Positions 21,801-31,502 of a stretch of DNA of 64,000 bases are shown here, piece after piece (position 1 is the first letter of the stretch; the number at the start of each line of letters is the position of its first letter). Source of the DNA: Notospermus geniculatus (taxonomy: Eukaryota; Nemertea; Pilidiophora; Heteronemertea; Lineidae). Position numbers and translations under genes: made by a program. The notes under the pieces were generated by a model, which did not search any database, was not told where the DNA came from, and saw nothing but the letters and a program-made list of their open reading frames with translations. Location: positions 1-64,000 of the forward strand of contig NMRB01002334.1 of assembly GCA_002633025.1 (NCBI GenBank). Direction: 5' to 3'.

Positions 21801-23404
21801 GCATTTCTGCAGACTTTGTCCCCACTGTTCACTTCAAGAATGAATGGCCAGATGAATTCATCAAGAAGACTTGGATGATGCCGGACAAAGACACACTGGA
21901 ACAGAGAGGTTTTATGCTTGTTGCCAAGCCTCCACACCATCAAAGTGAGATGGGAAAGGCAATGAAAGCAGAAGGTAAGGAAGAAGAACGTACAGGTTTA
22001 TGGCGTCTTTCCTGTCCTCATCTGGAAACCGAACACATTAAAAACCTGGAACAAAGAGTAAGAGATGCATACGTGGCTGCCAAGTGTATGCGTAACCCTG
22101 ACGTCTGCCGCATCATGCTCAGAGACTGTGAAAACATCCTACACACTGCGGATAAGTACGTGACTAGTTATCATCTGAAGACGGTCTTCCTCCACAACAC
22201 AGAATACTTCTTGAATACTGATAGGAGTCTGACAGAGATGGTCTACATCATCTATCGAGACTTGGAGGGTTGCCTCGCTGAGGGGTTTCTTCCTTGGTTC
22301 TGGCAGCCAGATGTGAACGTCTTCACCGGACTGAAGATTAACCTACAGAAGTCTCTGCGAGTCGCTACACTAATGCGGGAGATAGTTGGCCGCATGTACC
22401 TCAGTGAAGTCGGATGCGATGAGCTGAAGGCTGTCCGTGAACAAGATACAGTGATGGGACGTATCATGACGAAGTTAGGGCGGCAATGGAGGGTTCACAG
22501 GGCAGAAGAAAGGGAAGATGAAGACGAGGAGATTGAAACAGTTGTGTACTCTCGGCGATGGATTCCCAAAAATTCGCCTCTTTACTACATCTTCGCAGAG
22601 GAAGAGGAAGAGACGCAGATAGTGATACCAGAAAAATCTATGAAGAACATGGGAAAAGGCATTGATGACGAGGACGAAGTGATGGACACAGTCGTCTACT
22701 CCCGGCACTGGACACCTGCACAGCGTGAGCAGATGATTAGACATCCCCCACCCTCGACACCTACACAGCCACCTCGCCAGAGCATTTTTCACGATGATGA
22801 GCCAAGAGAGATGCAGGGACCAAGAATCACGATACAGGTAGGGCGGCAATCGGGGGTAAACATGGTAAACAAGGGACGAGACACCGAAGAGTGGTTGAGA
22901 GATATACTGGAGGAATTTATGACGACCTTAGAGCAGCAATCAAGGGTAAACAAGGGAAAAGATACGGAAGATGAGGACGAAGAGATTGAAACAGTTGTGT
23001 ACTCTCGGCACTGGACACCTACACAGCGTGAGCAGATATTTAGATGTCCTCCACCTTCGAAACCTGCACAGCGTGAGCAGATGTTTAGATATCCTCCACC
23101 CTCGACACCTGCACAGAGTGAGCAGATGTTTAGATATCCTCCACCCTCGACACCTGCACAGCGTGAGCAGATGTTTAGACATCCTCCGCCCTCGACACCT
23201 ACACAGCCACCTCGCCAGAGCATCCCTGATGAGTCTAGAGAGATGCAGGAACAGGGAATCACGATACAGTTAGGGTGGCAATCGGGGGTAAACAAGGAGT
23301 GCGGAGGGACGCAGGAAACAAGAACCAGGAATGAGAAAAGAAACCATGGCATGGAAGATGATGATGATGGGACGAAAACACAGCCAAGGAAGATGAAACG
23401 GTAG
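18881..23404 (+). CDS. Ankyrin-repeat protein with Mab-21/cGAS-like nucleotidyltransferase domain
   Basis: A 1507-residue single-exon frame. Residues ~45-119 hold two diverged ankyrin repeats, 120-647 hold 16 near-identical 33-residue repeats and 648-710 hold two weaker ones. Residues ~740-1180 resemble the Mab-21/cGAS nucleotidyltransferase fold: G868-S869, eleven residues, then E881-Y-D883, then D978 in ISADFVPTV. This gives the G[GS]-x9-13-[DE]h[DE] signature plus the third metal-binding acid, spaced as in cGAS (95 against 92 residues). Later conserved points are LWRLSCPH (W1041) and SYHLKTVFLH (from S1096). The human-type zinc thumb (H-x5-CC-x6-C) is absent. The tail 1200-1507 is disordered, acidic and repetitive. 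Family knowledge says such proteins sense nucleic acid and make a nucleotide second messenger; activity and ligand here are inferred. I chose ATG 18881 (A at -3, just after a splice-acceptor-like ttttag); the frame is open upstream only to a GTG at 18818. aataaa follows 75 bp after the stop. Confidence 0.93.
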   Translation: MSSNSRELAPMEEQSSANSVRSLYVRTPDAYGRLPLGRAVFAGNLDAVRELIDDGADVNAKAESGYTLRPDGSIRMVEPPFSFHELDSSVEPLLIIASALSHKDIVKCLVDAGADKNIQDNEGSTALWTSSYQGHLDIVKYLVDAGADKDIQDNEGRTPLLASSYQGHFDVVKCLVDAGADKDIPDNEGCTPLWISSNRGHFDIVRYLVEADADKDIQNNEERTPLHTSSHLGHLDFVKYLVEAGAAKDVQDNIGRTPLWESSHLGHLDIVKCLVQAGADKDIQDNEGRTPLLASSHLDHLDIFKYLVEAGADKDIPDNEGRTPLWISSHLGHLDIVRYLVETGADKDIQDNEGHTPLWASSYQGHLDIVKYLVKAGADKDIQDNEGFTPLLASSYQGHLDIVKYLVEAGADKDIQDNEGCTPLWTSSNKGHLDIVKYLVEAGADKDIQDNEGRTPLWASSNLGHLDIVKYLVEAGADKDIQDNEGRTPLWASSNLGHLHTVKYLVEAGADKDIQDNKGRTPLWASSNLGHLHTVKYLVEAGANKDIQDNEGRTPLWTSSHLGRLDIVKYLVEAGADKDIQNKEGRTPLWESSLLGHLDVVKYLVEAGADKDIQDNEERTPLGIASILGHHDIVKCLVPAGASLSESELFYAAQSGHTEIAEILIDAGAVAAITTGGAVFSKAAKRGYTDICSMLVKKDVVTNVYFFDGVLQEVLLQGHNDVLQVIGNALLLKSLAVFPAVLKIPVESTPSIHSLFVLHMVAEKLNWKVEYLGSILPFSDVIHYHNLTEIQNYNSSFLRDVSSLPDNAVYSHEKMSSLIKTPGIGNVYCIPNNIAKHVTKFIGGLAQTFVEQYNKQKDEPDVTLHKCGSSAEGTKVVLPDEYDFMFAFPPDAEKGAEMIDYGDGYKKYSGGVSPKEKKQGSLKSHFHFIDLLRESGTYKNRNVISDFDIPKGGGQANTIVTFKYVDQETSDELRISADFVPTVHFKNEWPDEFIKKTWMMPDKDTLEQRGFMLVAKPPHHQSEMGKAMKAEGKEEERTGLWRLSCPHLETEHIKNLEQRVRDAYVAAKCMRNPDVCRIMLRDCENILHTADKYVTSYHLKTVFLHNTEYFLNTDRSLTEMVYIIYRDLEGCLAEGFLPWFWQPDVNVFTGLKINLQKSLRVATLMREIVGRMYLSEVGCDELKAVREQDTVMGRIMTKLGRQWRVHRAEEREDEDEEIETVVYSRRWIPKNSPLYYIFAEEEEETQIVIPEKSMKNMGKGIDDEDEVMDTVVYSRHWTPAQREQMIRHPPPSTPTQPPRQSIFHDDEPREMQGPRITIQVGRQSGVNMVNKGRDTEEWLRDILEEFMTTLEQQSRVNKGKDTEDEDEEIETVVYSRHWTPTQREQIFRCPPPSKPAQREQMFRYPPPSTPAQSEQMFRYPPPSTPAQREQMFRHPPPSTPTQPPRQSIPDESREMQEQGITIQLGWQSGVNKECGGTQETRTRNEKRNHGMEDDDDGTKTQPRKMKR
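19238..20821 (+). repeat. Coding tandem array, 16 units of 99 bp (ankyrin)
   Basis: Exactly 1584 bp in 33-codon units of the form DNEGRTPLWASS-LGHLDIVKYLVEAGADKDIQ. Units differ mainly at the residues after TPL and before GH (WASS/WTSS/LASS/WISS; YQ, HL, NL, NR, NK), which are surface positions of the ankyrin helix pair. Nucleotide identity between adjacent units is very high, and a second plus frame is open in parts, as expected of recently amplified DNA. Confidence 0.95.
23018..23206 (+). repeat. Coding minisatellite, period 45 bp
   Basis: Four units starting at 23018, 23063, 23108 and 23153 encode variants of PAQREQMFRYPPPST. It lies in the C-terminal tail of the ankyrin/cGAS-like protein; an isolated related unit is at about 22715-22765. 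Confidence 0.9.
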
Positions 23405-23478
23405 GCCTACAGATATCAGAATGAAAAACGCTGTGAGGAACACACTGAAACTGAAAAAAAAATGCGATCTCATCTCAA

Positions 23479-23484
23479 AATAAA
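23479..23484 (+). terminator. Polyadenylation signal aataaa
   Basis: Canonical hexamer 75 bp downstream of the stop codon at 23402-23404, fitting a short 3' UTR for the ankyrin/cGAS-like gene. Confidence 0.65.
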
Positions 23485-23555
23485 ATGAGTCTCCAGCCTA
23501 CTATTTTGTCCCTAAAACGAGGTTTCTTTGCTGCTCGAACACAGAATGGGTACCA

Positions 23556-23664
23556 GGCCCCATATTCATAAAACTACTTAAGTCTAAGTATGACACTTAT
23601 CCTTTGTTCAACACAAAAGATAAGTATCACACTTAGACTTAAGTAGTTTTATGAATACGGGGCC
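23556..23664. mobile_element. Hairpin MITE with ggccccatattcat ends
   Basis: A near-perfect palindrome of about 109 bp. The left arm reads ggccccatattcataaaact then acttaagtctaagtatgaca; the right arm is its inverse, ending tatgaatacggggcc. Short hairpin elements with similar termini occur at 26308, 49112 and 54589. Confidence 0.8.
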
Positions 23665-23851
23665 AGTTTTCTAAGGCTGGAGCCCTCTTGCATCGACTGG
23701 AGATAACTGCGACTGGAGTCTCACTCTGAAGTAGAGACAAAGTCTACTCGTTTTGAGTTTTCTCAGATATCCAGTCGATGGGACAGGGCATCAGCTGGAG
23801 AAAATTGGAAACAAACCGAGGGAAACCAAAGTCTGTTCATATGAGGAGCTC

Positions 23852-23925
23852 GGTGGTGTGGTGGTTCTGGTGTCCGAATTGTGATCAGAGGGTCCTGCGT
23901 TCGAAACCCACTGGGTGTGAAACGT
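23852..23925 (+). repeat. tRNA-like head of a SINE, degenerate
   Basis: An A-box-like ggtggtgtggtggtt and a B-box-like gcgttcgaaaccc with tRNA spacing, followed by a T8 tract. It aligns with the split tRNA-like head at 53288. No stable acceptor stem, so not a working tRNA. Confidence 0.5.
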
Positions 23926-25765
23926 TTTTTTTAAATATAGGGAGACATCACTTGTTTATTTGATTCGAGGCAACAGACAATCCGGTGAAAACAGCTGAGA
24001 ATCATTTTAACCAGTTGGAGACAATGTCATCTCAAGTGGAGACCCAGTTATGTCGATTCAACTTGCAAAATAAACTCAGTTTTGGGACAAGAGTTGGAGA
24101 TTCATTTCATCTCGAGATGAGATCGTTTTTTCTTTCTGTGAAAAAAGGTACTTACGACGAGGTCGAGGGGATTGAAATGAAACAGTCAGGAACGAGAAAA
24201 AAGAACATGGCAAAGAAGATGGCGATGATGATGGTAAGCGGCGGTGATGGACTTGTGGCAGCGGCGGTATTGGGATGGTGGTGGTGGGAGGGGAGGGTGA
24301 AGGGGTGACAGCCTGGCAGTGGCGACGCCAACAATGATGCTGGTAGTAGTAACTTATTATCTTTTCCACATTGACATTAAGATTGCCAGACAAGAGACAC
24401 AATGATCTGAGGTCACTGGGATCATCGGACCATTGATTGTCCGTGCAGTCTATTTCCTTGAANACTGCGGGGGGGGGGGGAGTTTAGTCAAGGTTTTGAA
24501 TATTTTAACTGCACTTATAACCGAATAGGTGGAGGTCAGTTATTTTCTAGTCTCGCGCAACCAGCCCCTCGGTCATACTCCGAGGTCGCCAGACCGAGGG
24601 TCTGGCACGGGACGCAATTTTCATTGTAATTTCTTATTCCGAAAATTCAAAATAAGGGGAGCTTCGCTGATTGGCTAGTCACTACCATTGCGTCATAGAT
24701 CTCAAAAGTTGGTGACGTAGGCTGCAGGAGGAATAATGGCTGCGCCCAGATACCTCGAAGCGTGAAAATTAGCGAGATGAATCGCCTCAATCTGTGTTGT
24801 CACGTCAATTTATAGTGTCTTTCATTGGAATTTCAGACAGGTACGTATATATTTTTTCGATTGGGGACGAAATTGTGGTATAAAAAGTGCGGTGGGGCTA
24901 ACAGAAAGGGCTACAAAATACTCGCAAGCTGCATGCTTTTTGCATTGATTGTGCATTGTGTTCTACGTCATCGGCGGTAGACTGTCGGCCATGATGGTTT
25001 TACAAGTCAAAGTAACCATCTGGACCAGACTCTAAAATTGGAAATTTATTGGAAATTGCAAGAGTCTGGTGGCACGATACTAGTTATTTTCTCGTGAAAA
25101 AGCGAGCCGGCCTCCACCGGCCTCATGCGGGATTGAGCATGCTACCTGCGTGACATCACTCGCGTAAGTTACCTGTGAAGAAATCACGCCGGAGATGTCT
25201 CAAGCAGTGCTCATGCTGTTAGAAGCATAGTTTATCGACTTTCAGTGATTATTTCCGGGATATATTATTCACGATAACTGTACATGTTGATACACGCCAT
25301 CCAGTGGCACGCATTTGAACGAACCGACCTCGAACTAGATCGAGGCCGGCTACTGAACCCGCACCGTGTAAAAGCGATCAATCCATCCTGAACCGAACCT
25401 GCCCGAGGAGGGTGGAGGTAGGTTTCTTCGAACCAGCACTGTGTAAAAAGGATCTAAGATTTATTTAAAGATAATGTATCATGAGTTCATTGTTTACATT
25501 CAATGTTTATAAACATGGATGTTTACATTATGTTATTTTGGACTTTTAGGACATGCCAACCCACCAAATTGAATACTTTTGGTGTCAAATGAATTTCTAG
25601 AGGGGCATGCCACCAACAAATTTCTCATAAGACAAAGAAAAACTGGACACAAGCAAACAAAAGTAAATAAACAACGATTTTCGTGGCCCGTGAAAATACC
25701 TGTGATATATTATCTTTAAACATGTATCGATAATAAGCAAAAAGTCAATCTCCAGAATTCACAAA

Positions 25766-26170
25766 TTTTCGACCCCAACCGGGGTCTTTTTCAAGTGGAA
25801 CTTTACAATCTGAAACTCTAGAAAAGACTGAGCTGAAACCCGAATGTAGAACTACATAACCTGTGTAAACAGGATGAGTAAGCAATTAAGGAAAGAATAG
25901 TGTCCAAGCCCCACGGATGGTTGCTGGACCTTATTAAGAGAGTGGATGTAATTAAGGAGAAACTGATTTAGCTGAAAGAAAAGGGTTTAATAAAAGGGTT
26001 TAAACATGTATCTGTGTGTTTTGTGGAAACTGCAAATGTTTATTATTTAGTTAGTTACTGTTTGTATAGAGAGTACCTTTTCTGTAACTGTTTGTATAAT
26101 TCTGGATGTCTTCAATGCACTAAGAACCATTTAAATGTTTTGATTAAACAGTCCAATGTCTTACTACATC
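25766..26170. repeat. Dispersed repeat with gaccccaaccggggtc hairpin, copy 1
   Basis: Shares attttcgaccccaaccgggg, ggaactttacaatctgaaac and gactgagctgaaaccc with 37277-37500. Its right part (about 26030-26130: tgtttgtataattctggatg, tcttcaatgcactaagaacc) also matches 33113-33230. No coding frame; reminiscent of retroelement 3' ends, but unassigned. Confidence 0.65.
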
Positions 26171-26307
26171 AGTAGGTTTAGTTGTCCTGGGTCAACTCTA
26201 ATGTAAACATTCTATCGAATATTACTGTAAAGTAGGGCGAGAGAGACCACTATATTTACATTCAAGATGGCTGCCACGACATTGGAAAGATGACTATAGG
26301 CCTACCA

Positions 26308-26423
26308 CCAGGGGCTTGTTTCATAAAGTGCCTTGAAACTAATGGTACCATTAACTTCAATGCATTCTCCATTTGGTTAAAGGTACCATTAGCTTTAAGT
26401 CACTTTATGAAACTGACCCCTGG
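26308..26423. mobile_element. Hairpin MITE with ccaggggcttgtttcat ends
   Basis: The left arm ccaggggcttgtttcataaa and right arm tttatgaaactgacccctgg are inverse; inside, aatggtaccatta / taatggtacc words continue the pairing. About 116 bp, no coding capacity. Confidence 0.75.
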
Positions 26424-26589
26424 AATGTTCAATTTAATTCAAGTTCAGTTTACTTCTGGTGATTTTTAGGCACTGGACGGGGCAACTAAGGAATCGGTAG
26501 CTGCATCCCTAATTAAAGCTATGTGGCAGCCAAAAAATTTGAATGCAAAAGGGACGAATCTTTGTTTACAAACACTCATTTCCTGCATT

Positions 26590-26840
26590 CTGATTGGCTG
26601 TGAGGGCAATGTTTACAAACATCATCCTTCTGCTTACAAAATGTACATTTTGAGGGACTGAATTTGAAACTGTCATTAGCCCATTTTAACAAATTTTTAA
26701 TTGAACCTCGTCCCCAGGTGCACGCTCGCATATTTGCACAGGTTTTGCCTATGACTAGAGCACCCTGGTGGCTAGGTTCACTCTCTATGGGAGGTACCAC
26801 CAAAAATCAAAACAAACCCCGCGAGCCATTCGCTTTAATT
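26590..26840. repeat. Dispersed repeat (aacctcgtccccag), copy 1
   Basis: Matches 30365-30612 over ~240 bp: aaatgtacattttga, gactgaatttgaaa, cccattttaacaa, gaacctcgtccccag, ctctatgggaggtaccacca. A 142-residue plus frame reads across this copy but is disrupted in the other, so I do not treat it as a gene. Confidence 0.7.
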
Positions 26841-27398
26841 CCATTTGCCCCTAGGAAAGTCGGCGCATGGTTGCAACTTTGTCATGATTTCGTGAACGCT
26901 ACTCACCACAGTTCCGCGCGCGTACAGTTCCCGTTTTTCATCGTCTCGGAGGCGAGACTTGGGGGAAAACTCGAACCTAGGGCTCCAATTACGGAGCTGG
27001 CTACTACAGTTTATCCAGACGAACTATATCCAGTGTATAGTTTGTCTCGGTTGAACCTTGTCGTACTTTGTATATACGCAGGACGACAATAAGCCCTTTA
27101 GCGTCAGTTATTCAACGGTTTCGGTCTCAAACCAAGCAGTTGACTTTGAGGCCGCTGATCTTTAGCGATACAAGTACAGTTAATAGTGGTGTCACACTGG
27201 CAGTGCTGCCACCCCTAAAAAGGACAAAATATCGCCCTCATTGGACTTTACATGTAGGGTTGTCAAGGGTTTTCCACTTTAATATCTAAACCTTATATTC
27301 TGTATCTGTTGAATGTTTTCGAAATATAAAGTATCGTATTATTATTATGAGTATCATAATCATAGGCCTATGGGACACATGTATTTAGGTTATGCTTT

Positions 27399-27716
27399 TA
27401 AAGGTGCTTCAGTTCGAATTGTAAACATTAATTACGGTGTGCCACCTATTGTCAACTTCTGGTACTAACAAATCAGATAAAATCGAATTAAATCTCGCCT
27501 TTCACAACTCTGTAATTGTTTTATAGCATAAAATCATAAATATATTTCAGTTACAAGAATATTTATCAAGACAGATATAAAAATAGATAACATTAATGCT
27601 TTGGTATACACGGTGCTGCCACCTGTCCCAGGAAAAATAACTAATATAATGAACCATGTAAATAAGGAAACTGTAATGTTTACAATTCGAACTAGAACAC
27701 CTTTAAACTTCGTCAG
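27399..27716. mobile_element. MITE with ~32-bp inverted ends
   Basis: The ends are aaaggtgcttcagttcgaat followed by tgtaaacatta, and the inverse taatgtttacaattcgaact...acacctttaa. The interior is AT-rich. Minus-strand frame 27534-28103 overlaps it and is not accepted as coding. Confidence 0.7.
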
Positions 27717-28724
27717 GGCTGTACTGTGAAAAAAAGATTTCCAGAGATCGAAGGGGAGCAAGGTTTTGCGCTTTATATACATTGTATATTCTGTTGAGTA
27801 TATTCTGCTGAATGTTATCAAAACACGAAGTATCATATCAGTTAGTCTTATCAAGAATATATAAGTACCAAGAATGTACAACTCCAAATATGTACCAAAA
27901 GTGAGTTTACTAATTTGCCTCTGGTGACCCTGTAACCGAAGGGATCTTAATTTGTGAAGGATTATTGTGTGGAGAAGATCATTACGAACAAAATGACACC
28001 TCCCATAGTAAAATGCACTCAGAAATAACCGAGCTACAGAGCAGTTTTGAATGGACCACATTTTTGACAAATTGATATCGTACTTGATCTCAGGGTCGGG
28101 CACTCTGACCTAAACAACAAATCCATGGTTTCACCAAAATCAAAAAAAAATTGTTTGCCAGTAATATGTCTGTAACTTTACATAAGAATATTGACGATAT
28201 CCTAAGTAATACAATTCAGTCAATAACCGTTAAATCTAAACATTGATTATTTAATTAGAAGGCCTATAATTACCGTACGCCCTCTATTATCAGAAAAAGT
28301 AACTTAATGCCCACCCTTTTGAGTGATTACTGAGTTGTACATTCTTGGTCTTATGAGACATTTGTGTTTAGTTTTTTCCTTTACACTCGGTAAGGGCTGG
28401 TTGAGAGCTGTAAAAATGAAAACTACGCTTGGAGTGGGAGCAAGGTGGTGTGAGTATTATCTAGCTATAAGAAATGCGCACACAATGAAGCAGAAATATC
28501 CGAGACGACTGTACAAATAGTGTTTATTTGCAAAAGTAAGGTCAATGTTTTGTATGTATTGAGTCCATAATTTGTGCTGTTGTTTCATTTAAAGTACATG
28601 TATAACCTCCATGTATCTGTGTATTCGAGGTAACTGCAAGTAAATACAAAAGTACATGTTAGGTAATAGTTTACTGTTTGAATAGAGTGAATTTTCGTGT
28701 AAGTGTTTTTGTGACACGAGTAAA

Positions 28725-28957
28725 GCATGGCGCACACCAGCGATTTTCCTAGCGGTTTTCTGGGCCACCGGCCTTGCGACCACAGCAGCGACTGAACATA
28801 TTTTAGTTTTTGTTGATTCGTTTGCAACAAATGCTTCCTTGGAAGATCAGTGATGTCGCGGATGACATCACTGATCGACCTCAAAGGTAATTATCGCATG
28901 TGACGTAGTAGTCGCATCGGTAGTCGCCCCCATTTTAGTCGCACGTGTGCGCCATGC
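28725..28957 (-). mobile_element. MITE, gcatggcgcacac family, copy 2
   Basis: Perfect 13-bp inverted ends (gcatggcgcacac / gtgtgcgccatgc) around the gatcagtgatgtc palindrome. It is the better preserved copy of the element at 1225-1464, in inverted orientation. Confidence 0.85.
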
Positions 28958-29270
28958 GTTAGACTGTACAATAAAACAATAGGCCCAGTAGGCCTACCCC
29001 CATGCACTAAGAACGATGGCACCAGATGGGATGTCTTAATTTGATTATGCCTTTCTTACGGTTAAAGCTGGCGTGAACGAACAAAAAGCCCCCATGCGAC
29101 GAGTAAGAGAATTGCAAACGTCCTGCAAACACCTCAAACGAAGGCTCAGAACATGATACACCCCACGAGGCCAGGAGGGCGCCACCTTATTTGTCTTCCA
29201 GCTGTCGAGGTGTCAACATCCTCTGGTGAACTCTTGCTGAAAACTTTTTTGAAAGAAAAAAAAATTGGCC

Positions 29271-29340
29271 CGGCGGGGAATCGAACCCGCGCCTAGTTAT
29301 CTCTGTTCACAGTCTTCCCCATTAGGCCACCGAAATTGTT
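29271..29340 (-). tRNA. tRNA-like sequence (probable SINE head)
   Basis: On the minus strand: an A-box-like tggcctaatggg, a B-box gggttcgattccc, then a T9 tract. The acceptor and T-stem pairing are poor and the anticodon arm is ambiguous, so I do not call it a functional tRNA. Confidence 0.45.
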
Positions 29341-29430
29341 GGAAGACTTCTCAGGTTTCCTCTTATTCGTAGCATTATTACGTATGTCGAAGGCCTACGT
29401 CTATCACAAACACAGATCATGTATCTGTCA

Positions 29431-29507
29431 GCTGGCTCGTCGGCCGAGTGGATCGAGTGGTAGATTACAAATCACAGAAGGCCGACGGTTCGAATCCCGT
29501 CTAAATG
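29431..29507 (+). tRNA. tRNA-like sequence (probable SINE head)
   Basis: An A-box-like gtcggccgagtgg and a B-box cggttcgaatcccg, followed by attttttttcttt. It resembles type II (Leu/Ser) tRNA starts but has no proper acceptor stem. It pairs in position with the minus-strand module at 29271-29340. Confidence 0.45.
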
Positions 29508-29694
29508 ACTACAATTTTTTTTCTTTGATTAGTGTAAGAGGTATCCAGAGATGTTGACAGCTCTGTTGCCTGAAGGCGAATAAGGTGGCGCCCTCCTGGC
29601 GTCGTAGGGTCTATCGTGTTCTGAGCTTCGTTTGAGGCGTTTGCAGGGTGTTTGCAATTCTCTTGCTCGTCTTTTTTGTTCGTTCACGTCAGCC

Positions 29695-31026
29695 TTAAGC
29701 TGTATTTACACGAACCGATTTTGTCGTACTAGATTTCTTGTGTCGATTTGTCGGGATCGGCTAATCTGTTTACATGGGACGATTTAATCCCCGATTTATT
29801 CATGCGTCTCTTAGGCTGCGTATATCCATAGGCTGTTCGCTTGTGCACCTTTTCCCTGTTCCGTGTTCGCTTGTGACAGATCACAAAGAGAATGAACATT
29901 TGATTTGCTTACTGACTGTTCCCACAGGGCACAAGGCGAGGTCTTATTGGCCTAACGGCTCGAGTCTACGGAACAAGGGAAATGTCACAAGGGAACAATC
30001 TACGGACATTGTGTCCACACAGGCTGCGAAAGACTGCTTTCGTGAGACTGCTTTTGCACAGACCTGTGTAGCCGTGGAACACATCACATCGGCCAGATTT
30101 GGCCGAGGTGTACGTCTGCGACCTCATCACAGCGTAGGAATCTTGGCCGAAAAATAAATCCAATTAACACTCTTTGTTTATTGCGAAAATATTTGCAGAT
30201 TTTTTGTGAATAATTGTATATTAAAGCAAATAGCTCGCGGGGTTTGTTGACAGTTGTTTGTTGACATGTCCTCAAATCAAGCGCCGTTTTGAGAAAAAGG
30301 CGAAAGAAGGATTTCAGTTTAATGGGAAATGCATTAGACAGCCAAACTTTGGAGGCGTATTCCGCAAAATCTGCCGCTTCGAAATCAATGTGAATAACAC
30401 AAAATGTACATTTTGACCGACTGAATTTGAAAACATCATTAACCCATTTTAACAACTTTTTAATGGAACCTCGTCCCCAGTGTTTTCGTTCGCATATGTG
30501 CACAGGTTTCGCATCTGGCTGGAGCACGGCTTTGCCTGGAGGCGAGATTCACTCTCTATGGGAGGTACCACCAAAAATGTAAACAAACCCCGTGAGCCAT
30601 TTGCTTTAAGTAACAAGTCTCATAATAAGCGAGGTTTATAGGTATTTTAATCCTAGAAACTGCAGGGATCGAGGGATCACATGATCAGCCAAGAAAGTAG
30701 TTCTTGGGTGAATGACTCGACGCCATCTTGATTACCCACAATCCTGTGAACATGGCGTAACAGATTGGTGCGAGGTATGAGCGCCTTCTGTTGTAACAAT
30801 GATCTATGGATACTTGGCCTTAGGACCTCGTGTGTCATTAGGTAGACAACCATGGGGAGAAGCAGCCGATGTCGGGTGAAAATAGAACACCCGACTTCTG
30901 CACACGATGTCGCACCGACAAAAAAATCGTCTCGGAAGTCTAGTATACACGGTGCGTTCTTGTCGTACGTTTCTGTCGGCCGACACAATCGTACGACAAA
31001 ATCGGCTCGTGTAAATACAGCTTTAA
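29695..31026. mobile_element. TIR element ~1.3 kb, non-coding
   Basis: The ends are agctgtatttacacgaaccg-attttgtcgtac at 29698 and its inverse gtacgacaaaatcgg-ctcgtgtaaatacagct ending near 31023. The interior includes an inverse pair gaaagactgcttt / cacaaggcgag with no transposase frame, and a copy of the aacctcgtccccag repeat at 30365-30612. Confidence 0.6.
30365..30612. repeat. Dispersed repeat (aacctcgtccccag), copy 2
   Basis: Direct-orientation partner of 26590-26840; shares acaaaatgtacattttga, aacctcgtccccag and ctctatgggaggtaccacca. Confidence 0.7.
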
Positions 31027-31373
31027 GAAACTGTAAGCCGCCATACGTCAACTCCTATTTAAAGTTTGTGAGTTTCTCAAATTTTACCAGGTGTACCTCA
31101 AGAGAGGTTGCTGCATTCTAAATGGCGCCCCAGGCATTTGGAAGATTGAATTCCAGGAAAAATTCGTACGTCTGTGCTAAATTTGCGTTATTATTTCATT
31201 ATGATACATACATGTTTTCATGTATTCCCTGGGGATGACTATAAAAGCACAGCGCCGTCATTTTATGAAGAATTTTTCATAACTTACCCTTAAGGGCAAG
31301 CCGACGTTGTGAATTTTTGGAGCATTGGAAATAAAACATGTCAAAATACCTTAAAAGTACAGGTTGTATGACG

Positions 31374-31502
31374 ACAATAGAGAGCTTCTGCAAGCGCCCG
31401 GTTAGGCCATACGACTACGTTTATCTATTGTTTGGGTGCACTCACACAATAGATAAACGTCGTCGTAGAGCCTAAACGGGCGCTTGCAGAAGCTCACTAT
31501 TG
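31374..31502. mobile_element. Hairpin MITE, ~56-bp arms
   Basis: Left arm caatagagagcttctgcaag-cgcccggttaggc...gtttatctattgt; the right arm is the inverse acaatagataaacgt...gggcgcttgcagaagctcactattg. Almost perfectly palindromic around gggtgcactcac, so it could form a long hairpin if transcribed. Confidence 0.85.

Larger units (their letters stand above)
23665..26307. other. Repeat-rich intergenic, no gene recognised
   Basis: Includes the tRNA-like sequence at 23852, a Gly/Trp/Met-coding purine-rich stretch at 24190-24310 that is low complexity, a G homopolymer near 24470, and a dispersed repeat from 25766 (listed separately). Two short inversely oriented matches of agtctggtcc words lie near 25020-25070. 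Confidence 0.35.
29058..29703. mobile_element. Head-to-head pair of tRNA-headed repeats
   Basis: Arms of about 165 bp (29058-29240 and 29541-29703) are inverted copies (gtgaacgaacaaaaa, agagaattgcaaac, gccaggagggcgccacctta). Between them lie two different tRNA-like modules on opposite strands: minus 29271-29340 and plus 29431-29507, each followed by a long T-run and tcttt before the arm. This can be read as two SINEs with a common body and different tRNA heads inserted head to head, or as a foldback element that captured tRNA-like sequences. Confidence 0.7.

Noticed and set aside
22789-23352. 187-codon Cys-rich minus frame
   Set aside because: Shadow of the 45-bp coding minisatellite of the ankyrin/cGAS-like gene.
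26664-27092. 142-codon plus frame
   Set aside because: It lies mostly in a dispersed repeat whose other copy at 30.4 kb does not keep the frame.
27534-28103. 189-codon minus frame with hydrophobic stretches
   Set aside because: It overlaps a MITE terminus and shows AT-biased composition without a recognisable motif.
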